Below, in pieces: positions 1 through 12,700 of a stretch of DNA of 64,000 nt (position 1 is the stretch's first letter; each line of letters starts with the position of its first letter). The stretch spans positions 3,100,001 to 3,164,000 of the forward strand of contig LSAX01000003.1 in assembly GCA_001557505.1 (NCBI GenBank), written 5' to 3'. The position numbers were made by a program, and so were the translations under genes. The notes beneath the pieces are model-generated. The model did not search any database and was not told the origin of the DNA. It saw only the letters and a list, made by a program, of their open reading frames with translations. Source of the DNA: Reticulascus tulasneorum (taxonomy: Eukaryota; Ascomycota; Sordariomycetes; Glomerellales; Reticulascaceae).

Positions 1-3000
1 GGACTCGACGGGGCCGTCGATGACGACGACGAAGGGATCCAGAAAGGCCAAGATTTTCTTCTAAGCGATGCAAAAGTCCCGAGACTCCAACACTGCTCGC
101 ATCCCAGTCGGTTTATCGACAACGATGAGCACCGCGGCCGGATTTCTGGTAATCGGTTCGCATCGGGGACTCTTCCAAGGATAGTCCCTGCCCACCGTGA
201 GGACAATATCCACCAGCTCCGATACGCCCCATTCATCGATAATCTTCGCAGTTTGGCTCAATGTCACGAAATTTTCAGTTCAAAATCTTCGAGTTCTTGG
301 GAAGATGTCGATGGGAGCATGCTGACTATCATGCACCAAGATTCCGTATTTACACAAGCTCGTCGAGCAACCGTGACAAAACGTTATCCGGTTTTGCGCA
401 GTGTGGAGAGCCTCGGCCAACTTCCGCGGATGCCCTCGAGTAGAGATTTTCGCCGTTCAAGCCCTCTTGACGAGGGTTCTCAACCCAAAATCCATTCAAA
501 TCGCCACTTAAATAGCCCATGTATGGTGCCCTCATCACCGACCCTGTTCTCCACAGGAACAAAGCGGCTTACAACTTTCCTAGCACCTTGGTCGTCTGAT
601 TCGGGATACTATGGCCTCCCGCATCAACAGAATTCCTTCGTTCGGGCTGCTTCGCAAGTTACACACCGAGAACTCGACTCCGCTCTTCGCTTGCAGACGC
701 CACACAGAGATGGCGTCGTCCTCAACACTGTAGCGCTCGAGACACGGCCGGGGGATGAGAGTAACGAAGCCATACAGGCATTTCCAACTGAATCCTATGG
801 CGCAGTGTTCACGGAAGAAAAACAGCGTAATGGTCAGTGATGAATAGATTTACTAAACGGCAGCTGATGTTGAATCCAGTTGGATGTGGCGGCATCGAAC
901 TACAGCCAACCCCTTTAAGACCTGGGGAATGCCAGAACGGTACGCAAAAAGCAATAGAACAAGAACTGGACTATAATGAGTCAAAGTATGGATTCAAAGG
1001 TTAGTAATACGTGTGCGAATGGACTACAACGTGATATGAACCCACCGCACCAAGGAACATGTCAATCCAAGGAAAGCTCTGAGATATGTAACTATTTACA
1101 GATTTAGAAGAAGGACGGTCGATGTGGTCTTATCCACGGTCTGTCCTGTCAGCAAGGCAAAGGTGAATTAACAACCCCCATATGGCCAAAATAACAGCCG
1201 AAGTGTGTGACAGCAAAAAGTAGGAACTCTGTAATATGACATGGAGTGTCTGTAGAATTCTCTAAGGTCTTCCTGCAGGATATTGTTGTGAATCTGGAAC
1301 TTGTGCTGGGCCAGGCTCTAGGCAGTGGTGCTCTTGAATTTTCTTCCCTGCTCGCCATCACACGCTGCCTTAATATTCTTTCACATATCACTCACTGACA
1401 CTGATATTTTTCAAGGTCCTACGTCCGCGATTTCTCGAGTAGAACTTTGGATTACCTCTCTCCAGTCTAGTCTCTTCCAGGATCCAGATCTCGCTGGACC
1501 CTTTCCTGAGTGGTCGCCTAACCCTATATCCAACGTGTCATACCAAAGCAAACGACCTAGTTTCGCTCCCTCACTACAAACTCAGGTCACAGGTACACCA
1601 CTTCGATGCTTGAATAGAAAATTTGGTTGGAAAAATCGCAAAACAGAGCCTGACCGCAGCAATACTCCCCTAGGTAATAGCTCATTGCATCAAACCAAAC
1701 TTCCTATGAAGCCTCAAGAGGGGAAGCATCAGAGGAAAGGTCGAAGCCTCGATAATACTGGCGCAGTTTCTCACCAGAGAGACACTTTATTACCAGTCTC
1801 CCCTATCGCTACTCCTGCAGACCGAGCTCGATCCCTCTCGCCACGCAAGCGCCTACCAAAACAACCTGTTCGGATAAAGGTGAATCTCACGGAGTCGCAG
1901 ATGGACAAGATAACGTATGCGTATGTTTCCCAAGTCTGCACTTATGGCGCCTGTTTACATGAATGCCCAACGGGAGCGCCGGGAGTGTAATTTTCGTGTA
2001 CCTGAAAATTAACCTGTCCCCAGGTTCTCGAATCACATGAACACCGCCGCACGGCAAGACACGGCCATAACAGACGTAGCCAAGGCTCCTCGACAGAGCC
2101 AAAATAGCAGCTCGCCATCTCGATCTCGAAAACAAGTGCTCCACGCCACTCCCGAGTTCGCCAGGAAGGTTGAAGACTACTCTGCAGTTGAAGGCACTGG
2201 GCATCAAAGACGCGGCATCAACTCGACTACTTCATCCGAACACATGAGTCGTTCAGCATATGCCTCTAAACAGGCGGACCACCGAATACAAGCTGTTTCT
2301 ATGTCGAGTAACTTCGAAGACTACAGACAGCCTCGAAGTTTTGCTCAACGCAGCCAAGCCGTCGCTTCCACTACAATTCCTGTTACCCCGGAGCGTCTCA
2401 TCAGAGCCAGTGTTGATGACGACCGCGCATCTTCGATTTACTCCCAGGATGACGAGCACCCCAATCCACATGTCAGCCCCTTACAAATAAAGAAGGGTAC
2501 TATGTCGCACCACACGACCGATGTGCTGCACTCCTACCGCGACTGGAGGGATTCAAACGTGTCAGCACTTACCAATGAAAGCCCAAAGCGTGAGAAGAGT
2601 CTACACGGCCACAAACGGACCAAAAGTGAAGCGGAGGCCATCAAGCAGTCAGGGCTAGAGGAGGATTCTCTCTACTCTCCGCTTACCCCCTACTTTGCCC
2701 ACAAAGACTTACCCGTTCAGAAGATAGGAGGAAAGACTCTCATTGGCGAGCACGGCTGGCTAGAGCGAACCAATAAAACCCCCGAGCGAAAGAAGAAGGA
2801 AGGCTCGCCAAAGAAAGGCAGCCTTCTCGATAGCCTCAAGAAAATGGCAAAGGAGATGGTTAGTTTGCATGACCCAATGAATGTTAAATATTTAAGCTCA
2901 TGGTTATTATAGACGGAGAACAAAACTACTAGGCGCCCTCGAGACTCAGACAAGGATAAAGAGCGCGCTATCCCTCGCATCACGATCTCGCTAGATCCAC

Positions 3001-3623
3001 GCGAGCAGAGCTTGCTTTTTTGCGAGCTTGAGTTCCATGTCAGTAACGCTCTCAATGGATATATTACTAACGAGCTGCAACATGGGCGACTGGATGCCGA
3101 CAAACTCAAAAAGATCGTGGATGGATGGAATCACCAGGGTCGGCCAAGAGTTGTTGGCTTCCGCTACGATCTCGAGACACAGCTTGAGTTGATACACCTC
3201 CATCTCGACGTGTTTCGCTTCTTCGGTCGTCGCCAGGGCAATCCGCCCGAGATGATAGGTCTTCTCCACTCGATGAAGGTCAACGCCCGCGCTATGCGAA
3301 TTCGCACCTTTTGCCAGCCTGATTCGGTCATTGCGAAGCAGCTCGTCGACTCCCAGTCGCTGTTCAATCTTATAGGTTGCTCGGAGTCTCAGCAAATTTC
3401 CCTCGCTCGGGTGGCCCAGTTCTTCAAGGTTATTGTGGAGAGAGAACAAGTATACCGGGAGCAGCTGGAACGCGATCATATCAAGTCTCTGCCATATGGC
3501 CAGGGCGATCGCCAATGGGAGCCGCAGTTTCGACTTCCTGAAGGCGCTGACCCATACGGCGGACTTCAGCTGATTCCCGATGGCTACGATGTGGATTCCG
3601 AAACTTTGAGATATACAAACTAG
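1..3623 (+). CDS. uncharacterised multi-exon protein, 5' end outside window
   Basis: Frame 1 is open from base 1 to 840 (Ser/Arg-rich, disordered), so the gene probably starts upstream. The 3' part is well supported: an exon from about 1416 to 1914, intron 1915-2023 (GTATGC...CAG, 109 bp), exon 2024-2858, intron 2859-2912 (54 bp, phase 0), exon 2913-3623. Phases close across both introns. The product is low-complexity and rich in S, R, K and P until about base 2940. A folded C-terminal region of roughly 230 residues follows, starting near IPRITISLDPREQ, with helical, charged sequence and no motif I recognise. Structure between 805 and 1416 is unresolved: an acceptor at 863 (TTACTAAACGGCAG) is good, but two downstream frames are open and either can be phased into the 1416 exon. 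It is also possible that 1-840 and 1416-3623 are separate genes. No function is assigned. Confidence 0.6.
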
Positions 3624-4354
3624 GCGATTCTGATTAGCTTGCACGGATCCTGGCTTCGAATCCTGGCTAGAACGCGAGTTGTGGAACGAACTAGAGTACG
3701 GTGTCGACAGGTTTCCTCGTAGCAAAGAAACTTCAGACGAATGCAGTCTAACTCGGATCACCGATTCACAGAGCGGCCACTGCCGGGAAGTGTTATAGTA
3801 GCGCGCATTGTTCGGAGACGAGGGTCGGAGATGGGAGCATGGACTCGTGTTAGGCTTGCTGAAACGAGAGAACTCCTTCTCCTTAAGCTCTGCAATAATA
3901 ATACTTTGCTGAGGTTATACTCTCGGTGGCATTGCGGACTCCTCGACTGTCACTGCCAATGTTCTCTTTGCCCAGAATTGGGCGGCAAGGCACCTCGATG
4001 GCTAGCTAGCTTAGTGTAGGACAGTTTTTGTATGTAATAAGACACCGCAAGATGCAAAAAGTGTGGCGAAATGACTGGGCATGCAGCCAAGTGAGATAAT
4101 AACAGTCATCATTGAAGTGAAGAGAAATAAAAAGAACTGTCGCTGGTGGTGGCAGCTCTAGGAGCGAGCGCCGAAGTACTCGAGTACGTATAGAAAAAAA
4201 ACAGTGTGGCCCGCACCTTTCCATGTCCCGCTCATACATATCGTAAATCATTCATTCGTGTGACCCCTTATATAACCCTCAATCTCGTGCTGGCTACTCA
4301 GAAGAGCTCGCATCCCCCACGATTCCCAAGATTGGCCAGGCGACAAGAATCGAA
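3624..4354. other. intergenic, convergent gene tails
   Basis: This interval lies between the stop of the uncharacterised plus-strand gene and the stop of the minus-strand SR-rich gene. It presumably holds both 3' UTRs. An open frame at 3741-4019 has no recognisable content. No RNA gene or repeat was seen. Confidence 0.6.
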
Positions 4355-5236
4355 TCAGTTACGATATCGATGCGGGTCTTCGCTCCTCATTCTCCTAGGC
4401 TGACGATCTTCATAGACATAGTCATCTTCGTCCCAGTCATCATCCCGGCGACCACGGGGTCGGCCGCGTCCGTGATCCCTCTCTTTGGAGTTTCCGGTGT
4501 CGTAGTGCGACGAGCCGCCCTCCTTTCCCCACTTCTTCTCCCAGGCGTCTTGCCTTTCCTTGTCTCGTTCGCGAGCATGCTCGAAGCGTTTCTCGATGGC
4601 GTTGGCGCCCAGCCCACCAACAAGCGCGCCAACGACGGTGGAGATGAGACGGGATTTTTCATGCTCCTTGGATTTCTCTGGCCGCGGGTGATAGGTGCCA
4701 TTTGCGTGTTCCCGACTGTTGCGAGCGCGGACAGTTGCTTCGGTGGCCTCGCGGGCTGCCAAGCCACCGACGACGGCACCGAGCAGTCCGACACCCAGAC
4801 CCGAGGGAGTGGGAGAAAACGTGTCCTTCAAGGCGTGCTGTGCTTTGCCTAACGGGGTGCGAGGCCGCTTGTTATCGTTCTCAGAAGACGAGCGCGATGA
4901 AGACCGCGAACGGGAGCGGGAACGAGAACGCCGACGGACGACGGCAGCGTTATTTGGCGGAGGGAGGGATCTAGGCCGATAACGGGAACTTGGAACTTGA
5001 AGACTCATCATGTTATCTCGGGGAGATAGGGGTCTTTGCGACTCGGGAGGGAAACGGCCTTCGGCGTCGTATGGAGAGATGGCACCGGAAGCAAACGGGC
5101 CTGGCTCGTGGACACGTGGGACGCCTCCGCCCGAGTAATATTCTGGTGAATGATCCCGGGGAAGAGGAGAGGGGTCCCGGCGCCGTTGGCTACGGCTCCG
5201 GGTGATATTCTCCTCCACCTCGTAGTATCTGGTCAT
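4355..5236 (-). CDS. SR-rich glycine-zipper protein
   Basis: Single coding exon of 293 aa starting MTRYYEVEENITRSRSQRRR. Residues 1-110 are Pro/Arg/Ser-rich, with an SR-dipeptide run (RRRSRSRSRSRSSSRSSSE). Two glycine-zipper hydrophobic segments follow: GLGVGLLGAVVGGLAA, and LISTVVGALVGGLGA about 50 residues later. The tail is charged (RERDKERQDAWEKKWGKE, then Asp/Arg-rich). Proteins of this layout are common and uncharacterised in filamentous fungi; some are annotated as DUF3824 or glycine-zipper proteins, but I could not check that here. The SR tract recalls splicing-related proteins and the zippers suggest membrane insertion or self-association; both are inferences. A 5' UTR intron lies just upstream of the ATG. 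Confidence 0.75.
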   Translation of the reverse strand: MTRYYEVEENITRSRSQRRRDPSPLPRDHSPEYYSGGGVPRVHEPGPFASGAISPYDAEGRFPPESQRPLSPRDNMMSLQVPSSRYRPRSLPPPNNAAVVRRRSRSRSRSRSSSRSSSENDNKRPRTPLGKAQHALKDTFSPTPSGLGVGLLGAVVGGLAAREATEATVRARNSREHANGTYHPRPEKSKEHEKSRLISTVVGALVGGLGANAIEKRFEHARERDKERQDAWEKKWGKEGGSSHYDTGNSKERDHGRGRPRGRRDDDWDEDDYVYEDRQPRRMRSEDPHRYRN

Positions 5237-5266
5237 GGTTGTAGTGGAAGGGGCTTGACCCGTCTG

Positions 5267-5340
5267 CTACAATTAGATTGTTAGTGGGCATTCAGAAGAG
5301 GAGGGGGGTGGGGGGGATCCCATCGCACCGCGTCACATAC
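5267..5340 (-). other. probable 5' UTR intron of the SR-rich gene
   Basis: On the minus strand this 74 bp segment begins GTATGTGACG, contains the branch-like CCACTAACAATC, and ends TTGTAG. It ends about 30 bases before the ATG at 5236, so it should lie in the untranslated leader. Confidence 0.6.
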
Positions 5341-8127
5341 AAGACTTTTGTCGCAATAGTATTCGCAACTCTTCCTTCTGATCAGATGGCCTGTGAGAAG
5401 GCTACAGGGATATCTTGCAAAAGCTAGGGTTTCTCAACTCAAGTGCGGAATTGTTGGATGCCTTATATGAGCTGGCAGGTTGGGCCGGTACCGCAAGGCT
5501 GGAAACTCGGTATCGGGCGAGTGGTGCTTGTTAATCATGCAACAAATAATAAGGTCTGCGGCTCGGTGAGGAAGAAAGACTAAGAGGGAACAACGCTATG
5601 CATCGGCTTTCGAGTAGCGCCGCCGCATTCATGAACTGGAGAGGAGAGGCTGGAGTGGTGAAGGAGGTAGGTGAGGTGAGGGGCAGAGCTAGCTTAGCTG
5701 CTCATTGTCTAGCGAATACATAGTAAGGCTGCCTCTTTGCCCACGGGCTGGCCGGCAAATGTGGTCACACACACACGCACCTGCGCAGAGTGCCGGAGGA
5801 GGAGTGCAAGAGATTGGGAAGCGAAGCGAGCGAGCGAGCGACAGTGAGATTTTGGTGGGGCCAGCATGGCGGGGGAACAAGTCACGATGATGTCACTCCT
5901 CAGCCGTATTTACGTGTAAAGGGTTGCCTGTCGATGGGGTGGTCATGCTGCCGGCCGCAGGGTTTGATAGGGTCTTGGCCCAGGAAACCGGACTCGCTTT
6001 GAGCCTCATCCTCTCTCGAGGTTCATGAGGGATACTTGAGTGTGGCGGAGGCAGCCCGGCTCGCCCATGGTAAGGGTTTTGGATCCCAACGTTTTGGTTT
6101 AGCTCGAATCAATCAAAAGCCCGCTTTGTGCAGCCCGGCCACATGCACCAAGTGAGACTGCAGTAAATTTATTCGGGAGCCTAACTAGTTTAAACTCATT
6201 AACTACCTAGTTGGCTGTAGAAGGCCCGGGTGACAGGTCTCTTAGGGCAGCCCCAGCTCCAGAAGGCCTTTAATAGGTAATAAGTTGAGCAAGGTTTCCT
6301 TTTGGCGGGGTGAACCCCTGCGAAACCGCAGTCATTGGATGCCCAGCGTTCGAACATCATATCATGGCGGTTGGATGTGTGTGTGACGGGCAGAACCCAC
6401 CGCCCCCCCCCCCCCGGCAGGCTTCTTCTCAGTCTCAGGCAGCAGTTTAGTGGTCGTTGGGCTTTCCGCGAGGCACTGCACCGACTTTTAACTCCCGGGC
6501 CAGGCCCTTTACCTACCTTACTAAGATCTCCAACCACTAATTTAACTGCCTAGGTAAACTTTGATTACAGGGAGCAGCTATCTACAGCAGCCCGCTGTAC
6601 TTACTTGTCTGTAAGAGCGTAACCTACATAGCAAACCTATCTTCATATCCCTCGTCTCTACTGCACCTCACCGAGTGTTGTCGCCCAAATAATAACTGGG
6701 CGACTCTTCAACTCGGGAGCGTTCGGTCCCTACCTTGGCGATGTAGGCATCGTAACTAGCGTTTCTTTTGTTGAGTCGGTTCCGTTCTCTTCTCATCCCC
6801 TCTGGTGTGGCACAGCGCAGCCCTATTACTACCTGGCACCAACATCGAACACCCCTAATCCGTGTTGTCCATACATGTTCTCTACTTGACCCTTTCCTTT
6901 TCCCCAAATTATTGTCAAGTTGCAAGGTCTCCGGTACCGAGCTTTGCTAATCACGGTAAACTACCTCTACACCAGGATACTATATCCGCTGTAAATCCGT
7001 GCAGAAACTCCGATTCGGCCGCCGAGTTCTCGGGCAGCCGCACCATTTGTCGCTTCACAGATACTGAGACTAGATTCCATACGCTCCCCCGAGCGAATGG
7101 CAGTGTCCGGATTCTAGAGGCGCTGAATAAGGGACGTGGTTTCACCGGTGACTCCGTTACGGGTACAAGTGTATTCGATATCCTCTTCTTTACAGGCCGG
7201 GTTATGGGCAGCTGCAGCTGGTTGTCGGTTTCGAGCCCCGGAAGCGATGAGACGGGGTGAGAATTTCTCCGCCTTACCTGCTTTCTCTCCACTACGTTCT
7301 GGATGCCGTGTCCGATGTCGATGTCCATAACCGAGGTCTCTCGTAAATGATGGCCGAGACAGAAATGGGATAGTCGGGTGCAAGGGTCCCATACGGGATG
7401 GATTTGGATGATCGGGACTCTGTCGGCCTTGGCCATTGACACGAGATGCGACCGATATCAAACGAGAACACTTCCACAGGCCAAAGCTGGCTTCCTTGAC
7501 CTGGTAATGCCTGGCTTATTGTTCCGATGCCGTCGGTGAGACGCTGCACATATAATTCTTGTAGGTCACGCGAGATACGTTGTGTGGCAGATCATCAAAA
7601 TAGGAGACAGCTCTGCTTCGGACTCCACCGAACACGACATCCAACGACTGACTCCGCATCGGCATCGCGAGCCGGAGTGGCTGAACGTCGGCTATCATCA
7701 TGCAGCGGCGCTGTCCATCCAATCCAGTTTACCGCTCCCCGTGCGCTGGCTCGAGCTGTCCCCACCACCGCAGCCACGGGTTCTTCATCACCATGCCGTC
7801 CCCGGCATTAGTGCCACTGCCGGTCCAACAAGGGTGCCACCATATATGTGTCGACGTCCTCACCGTCGACGCCCTCTGTTTTGTCCCGGTAGGTCATGCT
7901 CACAGACACGAGGTTGCTTATAACCCGGGTGTCCCATTTGGCAGGCTCAGCCAACTTGCAACCTAGAGCCCGCAGCAAATTTGCCTCGCAAATTACTTGC
8001 TCCAAACGACATCCTATCCGTTGGATGGACAAGTTCTCTGCCCGGCCTTTATTCTAGATATCAACTTTTCCGGTAGAAATAGCTAGCACCAGGTACCACA
8101 CGAAGCAGCCGAAGTGAAAGGCACACC
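5341..8127. other. gene-poor intergenic region
   Basis: No supportable intact gene. It holds a GA-rich stretch near 5820-5845 (GCGAGCGAGCGAG), a CA/CG alternating tract near 5768-5782, and a C-run at about 6402-6416. The 7.1-8.03 kb minus strand may carry a decayed gene, listed separately. The last part should be the MFS gene promoter. Confidence 0.5.
7114..8032 (-). pseudogene. possible decayed coding region, unidentified
   Basis: Several overlapping minus-strand open frames read like protein in short stretches. Examples are GCKLAEPAKWDTRVISNLVS near 7.9 kb, SYFDDLPHNVSRVTYKNYM near 7.6 kb, and an open frame at 7114-7461. Stops and frame changes separate them and I could not find a splice set joining them. 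I do not recognise the family. It could be an eroded gene, a gene with introns I missed, or chance. Confidence 0.2.
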
Positions 8128-9707
8128 ATGTCCGCCGTACCTCCATTCTCAGCCACCGGCGAGGCGCGACCCTCTCAGGAAGAACGACCACGTCTCTCAG
8201 CGGACGAGCTCGGTCTATCTGAGAAGTCTATTCGGGTAGCGGGAACTGAAGATGTGGCTGTAGAAGTGCAAGGTATCCAGACTCACGAGAGCACCTTGCA
8301 GAGGTGGAATGAGTCCAGAGTCAACGCCTATCGCTTCTTTGTCACCCTGTTTTGCTTCATCATCATGGGCATGAATGATGCTGCAATTGGTGTAAGTCAA
8401 GCCAATATATACCAATACTCGGTTTGCCTGGACCATGACTAACTCCCTCTCTACTAGGCTCTGATCCCATATGTACGGAACCGTTGCCACTAGTTTAATG
8501 CACGCCGAGCTAACTCTGTCGCCATTAGATCGAGACATACTATGACATAACCTACACCGTTGTGGCCTTGCTCTTCCTGGCGCCTTTCGTGGGCTACCTC
8601 TTGGCCGCTCTGCTCAATAACATCATCCACCACAAGTTTGGCCAGCTGGGGATCGCAGTTCTCGGTCCACTCAGTCGGCTGATTGGCTATATCCCCCTCG
8701 CACTCCACCCACCGTACGCAGCTCTCCCCGTTGTCTTGTTGTTTGCGGGATTCGGAAATGGCCTGGAGGATAGCGCCTGGAACGCCTGGATTGGCAACAT
8801 GCAGAACGCGAACGAGCTGCTTGGCTTACTGCACGGGGCCTACGGCCTGGGAGCAACCATTGGCCCACTCATCGCCTCCTCCATGGTTGTGAAGGGTAAC
8901 CTGGAGTGGTACACATTCTACTATGTCATGATTGGCCTCACTGTCGTCGAGTTTTGCCTGACCACGTCCGCCTTCAGGAAGGCTACGGGCGCCGTCCACC
9001 GCGAAACCCACAGGTCGGCAACGGGGGGTAAGCGCACAACCACACGAACGGTGTTGAAGGAACCTATCACCTGGCTTGTTGCCTTCTTCCTGCTTGGTTA
9101 TGTCGGCGCCGAGGTCAGCTTGGGCGGCTGGATTGTTACCTTCATGCTTCGAGTCAGACACACCGAGGCGTTCCTTGCCGGTATCACGGTAACTCTCTTC
9201 TGGCTTGGTCTCACTATTGGCCGAGTGATTCTCGGTTTTGTCACAGGGAGAATCGGCGAGAAACTTGCAATCACCATCTACTTGCTCCTCACCATCGTTC
9301 TCGAGCTACTATACTGGCTTGTTCCGAGCTTTGTCGCTTCCATTATCTTCGTGGTATTTCTCGGATTCTTTCTCGGCCCACTCTTCCCGGCCGCCATTGT
9401 TGCAGCCACGAAGCTATTACCAAGTGACTACCACGTCAGTGCCATTGGGTTCGCCGCCGCGTTCGGGGGAGGTGGTGCCGCCATCGTGCCCTTTGCGGTC
9501 GGCGCCATCGCACAGAGCAAGGGTGTGTGGGTCCTACAGCCAGTGATTCTCGCAATTCTCCTCCTCAGCATGCTTCTCTGGTTCTGCCTTCCCGGGGGAA
9601 TGCAACGAGGCGGACTGGAAAGGGCACGGGAGACCAAAGAGGCGCCCGGAAACGAGCTTCGAAAATCGTACAGCTGGCTGAAGGAGAGAATCGGCAAATC
9701 CTCGTAA
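8128..9707 (+). CDS. MFS transporter, BSC6/FucP-like
   Basis: Three exons: 8128-8391, 8458-8472 (a 15-base micro-exon encoding ALIPY) and 8529-9707. The introns are 8392-8457 (GTAAGT...TAG) and 8473-8528 (GTACGG...TAG), all phase 0, giving 485 aa. The N-terminal ~65 residues are cytosolic and polar. About 12 membrane segments follow, from RVNAYRFFVTLFCFIIMG to LQPVILAILLLSMLLWF. The segment GFGNGLEDSAWNAWIGNM and the following LLHGAYGLGATIGPLIAS match the major facilitator subgroup that includes yeast Bsc6 and bacterial FucP-like sugar carriers. A polar loop (SAFRKATGAVHRETHRSATGGK) separates the two six-helix halves. The substrate is unknown. It ends 72 bases from the end of the converging TYW4 gene. 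Confidence 0.85.
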
Positions 9708-9779
9708 GGGGCTTGGACACTATGGCGGCAAGTGTAATTCTTATTTGGGAATTCTGCAGACCGCCGCACCCGTTACAGT

Positions 9780-12700
9780 CTAATCAGAGAGTGTCTGTAC
9801 AAGCTCATCTGCTAATCGTCGAAGGTAGAATTCCTTAACATCCTGTGTATGTTTCTCGAAGTTATGGGCAATGCGCGCTACTTCCAGTCGTCCCTTTTCG
9901 TATGCAGCTAGGTCTCGATTCCCATAGACGTCTCTTCCGATCGAGTAGCCCGTGTCTAGGTTGCGGAAGAATACGTTCACAGCGATGCTCATGTCTGTCG
10001 TTGGGGTTGCTGTGTGTAGCCATAGCGGCGGGATGAACAGAATATCACCAGGCCGGACAACAGCTTCGTGGGGATGGACGCCCAGAAGAGATCCCGCATC
10101 GAGGGATGAAAAGACATCAATGCTTGAACTCGACGCGCCTGGCGCAAATGATAGATGCGTAACGTCTGCAGGAGGAAATAGCATGAGCCGTTTGGATCCA
10201 TTGACTTGTACGTACACGTTCGCCATGACCTGTAGACGGACTGGTCAGCTTGTTTGTAGGTTTAAGAAGCGGAATATATCAAGGCCTTGTACGTCGTAGT
10301 GCAACCACATGTTCACACACCCAGAAATCCGTAGCACGGAACTGAACATGTTCTTCGTGACATAATCGAGCTCTGGTGGGAGCCGGAAATCTGCCACTAG
10401 GGATGGGTAGTCTCTTGAGAGACTAGCAGGCTGGGTTGTTGGCTCTGCTCTTGAAAGGGCCCGCAAATAGAGTCTGCCCTGCGACTGGACCTCCTTCAGG
10501 AACGTTTCGAAGTTCTTGGTGACATAGCGGAAGTTCTTGGTATTGAAATCCATCTTCTCGGTGCTACACTCGTGCACCACCACCTGGTCTTGGTCAGCAA
10601 CACTCTACTGAACTGATTGAGACAAATGACACGCGGTGTTTACCTCCCTGTCCCTGCCCACGCTGTTGATGAGGTATTCTGGGCTCCATAGATCCACGCA
10701 AGAGCCTATGTCTAATGCCTCCATGATAACGGGCTGCGCCGAAGCCATTATCTCGCGAAATGCTTCTTTAGACCCAGGTATGACTCGTGGGACAACCGAC
10801 GTAGTTGACTGCGATCTGGATATTATTCCGTCCGCATGGGATCCAGGGGCGTCCGAAGGAATGATCTCTACTGTCTCGGAGTAGACGATTGATATGGGCT
10901 CTAAATCTCCAAGTGGAATTTTAGGATTTGAGAGCGATTCAATATCAAGTCCAAATCCATAGATTCCTTTGTTCCAGAACGTCCCCATCGAGAAGCACGT
11001 TGCTCCGCCGCCTACTATAACAAACTGATCTTTCGCATAGGAAATAATGGACGACCCAATGAGAAGCGGGCGGTGACTTTCATGAGACTCGACGGAGCTT
11101 CCAACAACTGCGACGCATATAGTGCATGTAAGTGGAGTGATCTTAACTAGCAGCATGTCAAGCTCTTGTGGGAGCAAGATGTCTGCAGTTACGCCGCCGA
11201 CCAACAACACGTATGGCCCACATACAAGAGATGTAGCACCAAGCCGATGCCATAGCCCCGCATGTCCACTCGATATGTGCATTTCATTTGTGCGATCCTC
11301 AAACATAAGGAGAGCCTAACCTGTCAGCAAGCATCCCGAAAGTTGAGTCCGCGTTTGGGACTTACTCGAGATTCGGCCACCTCCAACACCCACCAGAAAG
11401 TCTTCTGGTTAATAACACCATCTTGGCATAGGCCTCCGGCCAAGAGACCACGGAATGTGCCTTTTCCAGCCTCGACACACTCAACCAGAACGGGACCAAG
11501 TACAGCTTCCGGCTTTGCTCCTGATACTTCACATTTTACCCACCCTCTCTTGGGGTTATAAAGAAGATAGTCCGGGTATATACTGCATTGATCAGTCTTC
11601 CCACCGGCTAGCAGTGCTAGAGACGAGGTCCCCAGCCTAATTACCGAATGTCTGAAGAGGGACACTGGGAGATCAGCGGCTCGCTCCCAACTGCTCAGGG
11701 ATTTTCTGAAGATCCAGCAGTCCTTAAATGCGTTCGAGGGAGAGGATCGCCCACCAACCAAGAGAACGCCTGCATCACCCAAATCTGTCAGTGTGTGGCA
11801 TGTTCTGCCAGCAGGGCCATGTTGCCCTTGTTGACTTGATGCCAAGCCTGAAGGGTGGTCCAATACTGCGTAGACATCACAGGATTTGAGCCGACCAGTC
11901 GTGCCTTGTCCCATTATGTGAGAAATCAAGGGCCGCCCTACAAGGTCCTCGGTGACCATACCAGCACCAAAGCGGCGCTGGCCGCGACCAGGGGGAAGTT
12001 CTGAGAAGGACATAGGTATCGGGCTACGGGGAATATGACTACCATGCCATGCTTTGAGACGAGATGGCTGAGCCACCGTAGCTACGGCGTTGGATGCGTG
12101 TAAGATGAAGTAATGACTGGCAAAGAGCGCGAGCTCCTCCCACTCGTCAAACGCCTCGACATGGTCCAAACCTGAACGCTCCAAAGACGATATAAACATG
12201 TCATCTGCCCAAGCCTCCCATAATGTCCAAGTATGGACTGTTGGCCAGCCACGACTTTGAAAGCGGAGCCGCTGGTCATCCAGGCGGGGATATCGATGGA
12301 CCGACTTCGGGGGGGCATTTAATTTATCAAAGTGCTTCAGCATTGTCTGGGCAAATGGATGACTTGGGCCGTCAGGTAGGATCTGTTCCAGAAGACAGAA
12401 CTCCGCTAGATCATGGTCAGGATACCTGGTCGACAGGAGAGCAATCGACTCACCATTGCTAATGCTGCCTGCCCACTTTATCAAAGCGTCCGCTGCGACT
12501 GTCTCCATATAAGTGATTGAGACCTCCGCAACAAACAGAATGGTGCACGCAGGCAAGTCAAGTAGAGCTGCGAGGCTGCGCTCGAGATCGGAGAGTTGGG
12601 TCAGGTCGCATCCCACTTGGCAGTATCTTTCACTCTGCAGAAGAACTCCGGAGATATCATCGGATTTCCATGTCCCTAGTATCTGCCGCAGCTCCTTGGT

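Noticed and set aside
3640..3675. CTTCGAATCCTGG, resembling a tRNA T-loop
   Set aside because: The two sides are not complementary and no cloverleaf can be drawn.
2991..3761. 256-codon open frame on the minus strand opposite the first gene
   Set aside because: It mirrors the well-phased plus-strand exon 2913-3623, has no splice context, and its sequence looks like a complement shadow.
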